A stretch of DNA of 11,189 nt from Verrucomicrobiota bacterium (GTDB taxonomy: Bacteria > Verrucomicrobiota > Verrucomicrobiia > Methylacidiphilales > Verrucolacustridaceae), in assembly GCA_010025475.1 (NCBI GenBank), contig RGTE01000027.1, positions 1-11,189 of the forward strand. Reading direction: 5' to 3'. Of the stretch, positions 5,828 through 11,189 are shown in pieces. Each line of letters begins with the position of its first letter. Position 1 is the stretch's first letter. The notes beneath the pieces were generated by a model, which was given only the letters and a program-made list of their open reading frames with translations, did not search any database and was not told the origin of the DNA. A program made the position numbers and the translations under genes.

Positions 5828-7251
5828 TTTTTTTCCGTGGCCGGCCGAAACACCGGCATCTCCGTGGCTTCCGCGGATTTGTCCATACGGCGCTTGAGCC
5901 TAAGCGAATCGTGGTAGGTGACCAAGAGGAAGAAACCGGCCAGCAGAATCACAAAGGCGGTCTGAATCCTTTCCACGGTTTTGGCCCGCAACTGGCGGCG
6001 GCGAATCGCCTCGACCAGGGAAAAGAGAATGTGTCCTCCGTCCAGCACGGGAATGGGCAGAAGGTTCAACACGGCCAAATTCACGTTCAGGATCACGCTA
6101 AAGTAGAGGACCAACCGGGGGTCGGTCTGCAACAAGGACACCAGTCTTTCAAAAATTCCCAAAGGCCCGCTCAGGTGCTGAACCCCGACGTGGGACGCGG
6201 GCGAAACCAACGCCCGCAGGGTGCGAAAGACCAATCCGGCAGCGGAGCCGACCTGCTCCTGCGGGGTGGGATGGGTGATCTGCATGTCGCTGGGCTTCCA
6301 GACGACCCCAATCATCCGGTCCTTGCGGTTGATCGCCTGCTCCGGACGAAGGGAGAGGGAGCGAACGTGCCCTTTCGCGTCTTCCACCCCAAATTCCATC
6401 TGCTCCGCGCCGGATTCCACGGCCGCCTTGACCGCCGCCGGATTCCAAATTTTCCGGCCGTTGAGGGAGACCAGCTTTTCTCCCGGACGGATGCCGGCGC
6501 GGGCGGCAGGCCCACCCTCGATCACCTTGTCGACCCAGGCGGGTTGCGCCGGATACATCTCGAAACCCAGACGACGCAGACCTTCCAGCTCCTTGTCGGG
6601 CTCGGGAACGACCCGAACGGTCACGATTTCACGGCCCTCGCGGTCCAACTCGAGCACAATCTCCCGCCCGATGCCCAAGAGGATACTTTCCACCACCGCG
6701 CCGGGACGGCCCGCCCAGCGCTCCGGACGCTGACCGTCGATGGCCAAAATTTTATCCCCGGGGAGAATGCCGGCTTTTGCGGCGGGCGATTTCGCCTCCA
6801 CCCATCCGATGGTGGTGGTTCGAAAGGTCATGTTGGTGGGAACCCCGAGAACCCAAACCCCGGCGGCGCAGGCCACACCGAGGGCAAGGCTGGCCAGTGG
6901 TCCTGCCAAGGCGGTGAAGATTTTCGCGCCGGGACTGGCGGGAGGCAGATCCTTGTGCCCCTCCGCGGCCTTGCCCTCCAGTCCCTCGGCCGGATTCATC
7001 TGGGGGAGCTGGACGAAACCTCCGAGAGGCAAAAGGTTGATCTGCCATTCCACCCCGTCGATCACCTTGCCGTAAATTTTCGGACCAAAGCCGATGGCAA
7101 AACGCTCCACCACCAGTCCCATTTTTCGTGCCGCCCAAAAATGACCGAACTCGTGGGCGGCCACCGTAAGTCCGAAAAGAATCAAGGCCACCACCACCGT
7201 GCCCGCGATGGCCACCCCGTCGCCCCAGGGTCCAGACAGCGCCGCGATCAT
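5824..7251 (-). CDS. rseP: RseP-family site-2 intramembrane zinc metalloprotease
   Basis: This polytopic inner-membrane protease (S2P/M50) cleaves transmembrane substrates; in E. coli RseP cuts anti-sigma factor RseA and clears signal-peptide remnants. The 475-residue product has TM1 with the zinc motif HEFGH (33-37), a GFGPKI/PLGGFV loop, and a second hydrophobic segment (about 112-137). Tandem PDZ domains follow, at about 145-220 (AKAGILPGDKILAIDG) and 235-310 (ARAGIRPGEKLVSLNG). The C-terminal membrane part carries LDGGH (403-407; Asp404 is the third zinc ligand) and a last TM at about 430-446, followed by a charged tail of about 28 residues. I chose ATG at 7251 because GGGGGGAG stands just upstream and it overlaps the dxr stop as ATGA; the frame could be extended to 7293 but that would run into dxr. 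The substrate here is unknown, and no anti-sigma factor gene is in view. The family is certain; the sigma-pathway role is inference. Confidence 0.95.
   Translation of the reverse strand: MIAALSGPWGDGVAIAGTVVVALILFGLTVAAHEFGHFWAARKMGLVVERFAIGFGPKIYGKVIDGVEWQINLLPLGGFVQLPQMNPAEGLEGKAAEGHKDLPPASPGAKIFTALAGPLASLALGVACAAGVWVLGVPTNMTFRTTTIGWVEAKSPAAKAGILPGDKILAIDGQRPERWAGRPGAVVESILLGIGREIVLELDREGREIVTVRVVPEPDKELEGLRRLGFEMYPAQPAWVDKVIEGGPAARAGIRPGEKLVSLNGRKIWNPAAVKAAVESGAEQMEFGVEDAKGHVRSLSLRPEQAINRKDRMIGVVWKPSDMQITHPTPQEQVGSAAGLVFRTLRALVSPASHVGVQHLSGPLGIFERLVSLLQTDPRLVLYFSVILNVNLAVLNLLPIPVLDGGHILFSLVEAIRRRQLRAKTVERIQTAFVILLAGFFLLVTYHDSLRLKRRMDKSAEATEMPVFRPATEKK
5827..5833 (-). promoter_or_regulatory. 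Slippery A AAA AAA heptamer at the rseP stop / ispG start
   Basis: A run of eight A residues on the coding strand (5827-5834) ends rseP as GAA AAA AAA TGA, and its last A is the first base of the ispG ATG. In the rseP frame the last seven A residues form the classical X XXY YYZ slippery heptamer directly before the stop. A -1 slip would read straight into the ispG start codon, joining the two proteins. I see no strong downstream stem or well-placed upstream Shine-Dalgarno stimulator. Plain stop/start coupling explains the arrangement equally well, so function is unproven. Confidence 0.35.
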
Positions 7252-8402
7252 TTGGCTCCCCCCAAACGCTTTCGGGCCTCGGCCCGGGCCCACCCGTCTG
7301 CGGCGACGATGGCTGGAAGGTCGGGCCGGGGAATGTTTTGGTGGGATTCCATCACTGCTTCCACAAGACCCCAGATCTTCGGGAAAGGGATCTTTTCGTC
7401 GAGAAAAGCCTCCACCGCCACTTCGTTGGCCGCGTTGAAAACCCCCGGCAAAGTTCCGCCCGCCTCTCCCGCCTCCCGGGCCAGCCGCAACGCCGGAAAC
7501 CGTTTTTCATCCGGTTTCTCAAAAGTCAGGGCCCCGAGTTTGGGCAGGTCGAGCGGCGGCAGGCCGCTGGGACGGCGCTCCGGGTAGGTGATTGCATACT
7601 GGATCGGAAAACACATGTCGGTGACGCTGAGCTGGGCCAGCACGGAACCGTCCACAAACTCGACCATCGAATGAACAATGCTCTGGGGATGAACCACCAC
7701 GTCCACCTGGGCCATGGGCAATCCGAACAGCCAATGAGCCTCGATCATCTCGAGCCCCTTGTTGAACATGGTGGCGGAATCGATGGTGATCTTTTTCCCC
7801 ATCGACCACGTGGGGTGTTTTAAGGCCTGGGCCACGGTGACCTTGGCCATCTCCTTGGCCGGCATCTGCCGGAAAGGACCCCCGGAGGCGGTGAGAATGA
7901 TTTTGCGCACTTCTTTCCCGTTGGCCCCCTGCAGGCATTGGAAGATGGCATTGTGCTCGCTGTCGACCGGCAACACTTGCCTCTTTCTTTTTTTTGCTTC
8001 CCCCATCACCGCCGAACCAGCCAAGACAAGGATCTCCTTGCTGGCCACGGCCAGATCTTTACCGGTGCGGAGGGCGGCCAGGGCGGGCGCCAGCCCGGCG
8101 GTGCCGACAATTGCCACCAGCACCATGTCTGCCTCGGTCTCCTCCACCATGCGGGTCAAACCTTCCGGCCCTTCAAACAAGCGGGCTCCTTGGGGAAGAT
8201 GCAGGCGGGCTTTCTCCGCGGCTTTGGAATCAGATACGGCCAGCGAGTTCACGCCAAACTCCCTGGCCTGCTCCAATAAACGGGGGGTGCTTTTCGCGAC
8301 CCCAAGGCCGACCAGCTTCAGCTTGTCCGGCAGGGCCCGGGCGACCTTGCAGGTGCTTTCCCCAATCGAACCGCTGGAGCCGAGCAGGATGACGCGTTTC
8401 AT
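7248..8402 (-). CDS. dxr: 1-deoxy-D-xylulose 5-phosphate reductoisomerase (Dxr)
   Basis: Dxr rearranges and reduces 1-deoxy-D-xylulose 5-phosphate to 2-C-methyl-D-erythritol 4-phosphate with NADPH and a divalent metal, the committed MEP-pathway step and the fosmidomycin target. The 384-residue product is of normal length. GSSGSIGEST (8-17) is the NADPH-binding loop. PVDSEHNAIFQ gives metal ligands Asp147 and Glu149, and KGLEMIEAHW gives Glu218. Substrate-contact residues Ser173 (TASGG), His196, Ser209, Asn214 and Lys215 are in place. The usual ANKE motif reads ASKE (120-123). The ATG at 8402 follows GGGAGAGT and overlaps the cdsA stop as ATGA; the open frame runs upstream to 8660 inside cdsA, but that extension lacks family similarity. 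The stop overlaps the rseP start. A run of eight A residues lies at 7988-7995 (codons 136-139). Confidence 0.97.
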   Translation of the reverse strand: MKRVILLGSSGSIGESTCKVARALPDKLKLVGLGVAKSTPRLLEQAREFGVNSLAVSDSKAAEKARLHLPQGARLFEGPEGLTRMVEETEADMVLVAIVGTAGLAPALAALRTGKDLAVASKEILVLAGSAVMGEAKKRKRQVLPVDSEHNAIFQCLQGANGKEVRKIILTASGGPFRQMPAKEMAKVTVAQALKHPTWSMGKKITIDSATMFNKGLEMIEAHWLFGLPMAQVDVVVHPQSIVHSMVEFVDGSVLAQLSVTDMCFPIQYAITYPERRPSGLPPLDLPKLGALTFEKPDEKRFPALRLAREAGEAGGTLPGVFNAANEVAVEAFLDEKIPFPKIWGLVEAVMESHQNIPRPDLPAIVAADGWARAEARKRLGGAK

Positions 8403-9247
8403 ACTCTCCCGGCCAAAATCAGGTATCCGTAAAAGACCGGCAAACTGAAGAGCAGGCTGTCCACCAGATCGAGCGCTCCGCCGATCCCGGGGATGAAAGT
8501 TCCGGAATCCTTCACATGGGCATCCCGCTTGACAACCGATTCCCCCAAATCCCCGATCACGCTGACGGCGGCAAGCAGGAAACCCAGCACCCAGGCATGG
8601 AAACCAGCCAGCTGGCCAAGGGCAACCGGGAAGAAGTGCACAAGCCCGACACTGGTGCAAAGGGCCATGACCACCCCTCCGGCCAGCCCTTCCCAGGTTT
8701 TTTTGGGGCTGATCAGGGGACTAAGTTTGTGGCGCCCCAAAAGGGAACCTGCCACATACGCGCCCACGTCGGTGAATTTGGTGATGGCGACGGCATACGC
8801 CAGCAACGGAATTCCGGCCCCATCCGGCGCGCAGAACAGGATTTTGGTGGCGTAGTTGAGAAGGTACGGGACGTAGAAAAATCCAAAGAGCGTCAGGGCC
8901 ATGGCCACGGCGGCGCCCTCAATCTTGACGTCAAAGACTCGGCGAGTCAGGGCGCCGAGGATGACCAGGAGAACCAGGATCGCCTCCCCGGTGAAGGTCT
9001 CCGGCAACCGGCCATACGGCGAAACCACCGAGAAGTAGGTGGCGGCGTACAGCAGCGCACCGGCGAGCAGTCCGGTTTTCATGAACACCGTCCGACCCGC
9101 CGCCTGCTGGGAGAGATAAAACTCCCTCTGGGCCGCCAACCCAGTTATGGCGATGAGAAGGAATACGCCGTTGGTGTAACGGAGCGCCACGAGGGCGACG
9201 ACCAACCCCCAAAGCAGCAGGGAGGATAACAGGCGCCAACCAAGCAT
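8399..9247 (-). CDS. cdsA: Phosphatidate cytidylyltransferase CdsA
   Basis: CdsA makes CDP-diacylglycerol from phosphatidic acid and CTP in the inner membrane, the precursor of all phospholipid head groups. The 282-residue product (E. coli 285) has about eight or nine hydrophobic segments. The C-terminal CDP-alcohol signature is recognisable at 237-264: Ser237, Lys240-Arg241, Lys246-Asp247-Ser248-Gly249, then PGIGG (253-257), Asp260 and Asp263. Two normally conserved positions differ: the His of PGHGG is Ile255, and the Arg of DRxD is Leu261. I chose ATG at 9247, one base after the uppS stop, with a G-rich stretch seven bases upstream; the frame could extend to 9319 inside uppS, which is unlikely. 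The stop overlaps the dxr ATG. Identity is well supported by the motif and the uppS-cdsA-dxr context. Confidence 0.94.
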   Translation of the reverse strand: MLGWRLLSSLLLWGLVVALVALRYTNGVFLLIAITGLAAQREFYLSQQAAGRTVFMKTGLLAGALLYAATYFSVVSPYGRLPETFTGEAILVLLVILGALTRRVFDVKIEGAAVAMALTLFGFFYVPYLLNYATKILFCAPDGAGIPLLAYAVAITKFTDVGAYVAGSLLGRHKLSPLISPKKTWEGLAGGVVMALCTSVGLVHFFPVALGQLAGFHAWVLGFLLAAVSVIGDLGESVVKRDAHVKDSGTFIPGIGGALDLVDSLLFSLPVFYGYLILAGRV

Positions 9248-9248
9248 C

Positions 9249-9968
9249 TTAGACCCCCCCAAAGCGACGTTCCCGCTTGGCGTAGTCGGCCAAAGCGGAG
9301 GCAAACTGTTCCTTGCCAAAATCCGGCCAGAGGACGGAGGTCACATGGATTTCCGCGTAAGAGATTTGCCAGAGCATGAAATTACTGACTCTCATCTCCC
9401 CGCTCGTCCGAATGAGCAGATCCGGATCGGGGATTCCCCGCGTGTAGAGATGATCGGAGATGGAATTTTCGTCGATCCGCTCCGGATCGAGCCGGCCGTC
9501 CTTGACCTCCCGGGCGATGGCCTTGGCGGCTTCGGTGATTTCCACCCGCGAGCCGTAGCTCAGCGCCAGGATCAAATCGAGCTTGGTGTTGGATTTGGTT
9601 TTTTCGATGGCAGCGGCGAGCTCCTCGCGAACGGCTTCGGGAAGATCCTGCAATCGCCCGATCGCCCGCAAACGGACTCCCTCCCTCCCCATCTCCGCCA
9701 ATTCTTCCCGCAGCACCAGACGCAAAAGCCCCATCAAGCCCTGGACCTCCTCCCGGGGCCGCTGCCAGTTTTCCACGGAAAAAGCGTAGAGGGTCAGATA
9801 GCGAACCCCGTGGGCAATGGCCGCCTGCACGACCCTTTTGACCGACTTTCGCCCCGCTTCGTGTCCGCTCAATCGCGGTAATTTGTGCTGCTGGGCCCAA
9901 CGTCCGTTGCCATCCATGATGATGGCGACGTGTTGGGGAACCGGACCGCCGGAATCTCCCTTACCCAT
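9249..9968 (-). CDS. uppS: Undecaprenyl diphosphate synthase (cis-prenyltransferase)
   Basis: This soluble, membrane-associated enzyme adds isopentenyl diphosphate units in cis to farnesyl diphosphate to give undecaprenyl diphosphate, the carrier lipid for peptidoglycan and O-antigen. The 239-residue product fits the family (E. coli 253). HVAIIMDGNGRWAQ contains catalytic Asp19, and SGHEAGRKSVKRV and LYAFSVENWQRP follow. Near the C-terminus RTSGEMRVSNFMLWQ gives Arg187, Arg193 and Ser195, and YAEI gives Glu206, matching the IPP- and metal-binding residues. The ATG at 9968 overlaps the purA stop by eight bases (ATGGGTAA); the open frame continues upstream to 10241 inside purA but has no family similarity there. 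No clear Shine-Dalgarno site is seen, so coupling to purA is likely. It links the MEP enzymes of the same train to cell-wall synthesis. Confidence 0.97.
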   Translation of the reverse strand: MGKGDSGGPVPQHVAIIMDGNGRWAQQHKLPRLSGHEAGRKSVKRVVQAAIAHGVRYLTLYAFSVENWQRPREEVQGLMGLLRLVLREELAEMGREGVRLRAIGRLQDLPEAVREELAAAIEKTKSNTKLDLILALSYGSRVEITEAAKAIAREVKDGRLDPERIDENSISDHLYTRGIPDPDLLIRTSGEMRVSNFMLWQISYAEIHVTSVLWPDFGKEQFASALADYAKRERRFGGV

Positions 9969-11189
9969 GGCGGAAAGTTTGCTCACGCCCGGCCCCGACG
10001 GACAGAATGCCCAGCGGGGCTCCGACGAGCTTGGAAAGCGCCAGAAGGTAGGAACGGGCCTTGGCCGGGAGATCCCGCCAGCGGCGTGCTTCGGTGGTCG
10101 GCTCGCACCAGCCGGGAAAGACCCGGTAAACCGGGCGGCATCGTTCCCAGTCCACAACCTCCACCGGCGGCTCCTGGAGGAGCTTCCCTTGGAGGCGGTA
10201 TCCGACGCAGACCGGAATTTTTTCCAGACCATCCAAACCATCGAGGTTGGTCATGGCCAACTCCGTCACCCCATTGAGGCGTACCGCCCGGCGAACAAGG
10301 ACGGCATCAAACCAACCACAACGCCGGGCCCGGCCGGTGGTGGAGCCGAATTCCCGGCCCATGCCGTGAAGGAGATGGCCCAATGCGCCGTCCTCGGTCA
10401 CGAACGGTCCGCTGCCCACCCGCGTCGTGTAGGCTTTCAGTACCCCGATGACTTTTCGGATGGCCGTGGGCGGCACCCCGGTCCCGGTGCAGGCTCCCCC
10501 CGCCGTGCAATGGGAACTGGTCACATAGGGATAGGTGCCGTGGTCCACGTCGAGAAAGGTTCCCTGCGCCCCCTCGATGAGAATCCTTTTGCCTGATTCG
10601 ACCACCCGGTGGGCCAGGGCGACGCCGTCACAGAGGTAGGGTCGGAGAATTTTCGCCGCCCCTTGGATTTCCCGGAGCGCGGGTCCAGGGTAAACTTTTT
10701 CCCAACCCTGATGGCGGGCGGCCTGATTGTGAACTCGAATGCGCTCCCGGATTCGCCGCGATAGCTCCTGCGGGGACAAGGCCAATTCCCCTGCCCTCAG
10801 CCCCACCCGGGCGGCCTTGTCGGCATAAGCCGGCCCGATCCCCCGACCGGTTGTGCCAATCCTGCCTTTGCCGCGCTTTCGTTCCGATCCGCGATCCACC
10901 GCCCGATGATGGGGAAGCACGAGATGGGCTTGGGAGGCCAGATGCAAACGAGCCCGCGTGCGGATGCCCCGTTCATGCAATCCCTCGATTTCGGAGACCA
11001 GGCTGACAGGATCCACCACCGCCCCGCCGGCAATCAGACAGGAGACGCCGGAGCGCAGGATCCCGGAGGGCACCAGATGCAGGACATATTTTTCACCGCC
11101 AATTTCCACGGTGTGGCCGGCGTTGTTGCCGCCCTGGGCACGAAAGACCCAGTCCGCTTCCCCCGCCATCACATCCAGGATTTTTCCCT
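9961..11189 (-). CDS. purA: Adenylosuccinate synthetase PurA (5' end outside the window)
   Basis: PurA joins IMP and aspartate using GTP to give adenylosuccinate, the first committed step to AMP, in the cytoplasm. About 408 residues are visible. The frame runs off the right edge in GKILDVMAGEADWV, so only about 15 N-terminal residues, including the start of the GDEGKGK GTP loop and its catalytic Asp, are missing. The family motifs follow in order: QGGNNAGHTV (with the catalytic His), GTTGRGIGPAYADK, EGAQGTFLDVDHGTYPYVTSS, TRVGSGPF, GSTTGRARRCGWFD and a C-terminal GREQTF. The guanine-contact motif usually read TKLDVLD is TNLDGLD here. The stop overlaps the uppS start by eight bases. It is the first visible gene of the six-gene train, and the promoter must lie beyond the window or further upstream genes. 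ATG at 11167-11169 is internal, not the true start. Confidence 0.97.
   Translation of the reverse strand, partial: GKILDVMAGEADWVFRAQGGNNAGHTVEIGGEKYVLHLVPSGILRSGVSCLIAGGAVVDPVSLVSEIEGLHERGIRTRARLHLASQAHLVLPHHRAVDRGSERKRGKGRIGTTGRGIGPAYADKAARVGLRAGELALSPQELSRRIRERIRVHNQAARHQGWEKVYPGPALREIQGAAKILRPYLCDGVALAHRVVESGKRILIEGAQGTFLDVDHGTYPYVTSSHCTAGGACTGTGVPPTAIRKVIGVLKAYTTRVGSGPFVTEDGALGHLLHGMGREFGSTTGRARRCGWFDAVLVRRAVRLNGVTELAMTNLDGLDGLEKIPVCVGYRLQGKLLQEPPVEVVDWERCRPVYRVFPGWCEPTTEARRWRDLPAKARSYLLALSKLVGAPLGILSVGAGREQTFRHG

Noticed and set aside
5911..7587. 558-codon open frame on the + strand opposite rseP and dxr
   Set aside because: It is antisense to two genes with complete catalytic motifs; its translation is low-complexity and rich in Gly, His, Gln and Asp, as expected for an antisense shadow in high-GC DNA.
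8403..8660. N-terminal extension of dxr to 8660
   Set aside because: The added residues are Cys/Gly/Arg-rich, lie inside cdsA and precede the family start MKRVILLGSSGSIGE, which has a good ribosome-binding site.
9969..10241. N-terminal extension of uppS to 10241
   Set aside because: It lies within purA, has no family similarity, and the ATG at 9968 gives a normal UppS N-terminus and length.

Overview
The window is an ordinary, densely packed chromosomal segment from a Gram-negative (lipid A-making) bacterium, most likely a member of the Verrucomicrobiota or a close PVC relative. Four features point that way: an LpxC-FabZ fusion gene, the long chlamydia/plant-type IspG with an extra middle domain, high GC, and the order purA-uppS-cdsA-dxr-rseP-ispG. 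The phylum call is inference from gene content, not a database match.

Layout, left to right. A secreted DUF362-type protein of unknown function lies on the + strand (46-1182). It converges on lpxA with one base between the two stop codons. lpxA and the lpxC-fabZ fusion (minus strand, 1184-3287) form a lipid A initiation pair. A short recO (+ strand, 3365-3904) diverges from lpxC across 77 bp. The only sizeable gap, 3905-4060 (156 bp), separates recO from the convergent ispG. It holds two opposed tracts of degenerate GTGRAN hexamers that can fold into a hairpin. From 4061 to the right edge lies one long minus-strand gene train, in transcription order purA (5' end outside the window), uppS, cdsA, dxr, rseP, ispG. 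Every junction overlaps or is separated by one base; three of them are ATGA stop/start overlaps, so the six genes are probably one translationally coupled operon.

How the genes work together. Dxr and IspG are early and late steps of the MEP isoprenoid pathway. UppS turns the resulting C5 units into undecaprenyl diphosphate, the lipid carrier for peptidoglycan and O-antigen. CdsA makes CDP-diacylglycerol for phospholipids. RseP is the site-2 intramembrane protease often found in envelope operons. LpxC, FabZ and LpxA supply and consume beta-hydroxyacyl-ACP at the branch between fatty acid and lipid A synthesis. PurA (AMP synthesis) leads the train with no obvious metabolic link. RecO is a recombination mediator.

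I found no defence system, mobile element, CRISPR array, tRNA or rRNA. The observations most worth a second look are the opposed hexamer tracts in the recO/ispG gap, a slippery A-heptamer placed exactly at the rseP stop/ispG start, the short RecO, and substitutions in normally conserved motifs of CdsA and PurA. No intergenic stretch exceeds 300 bases.
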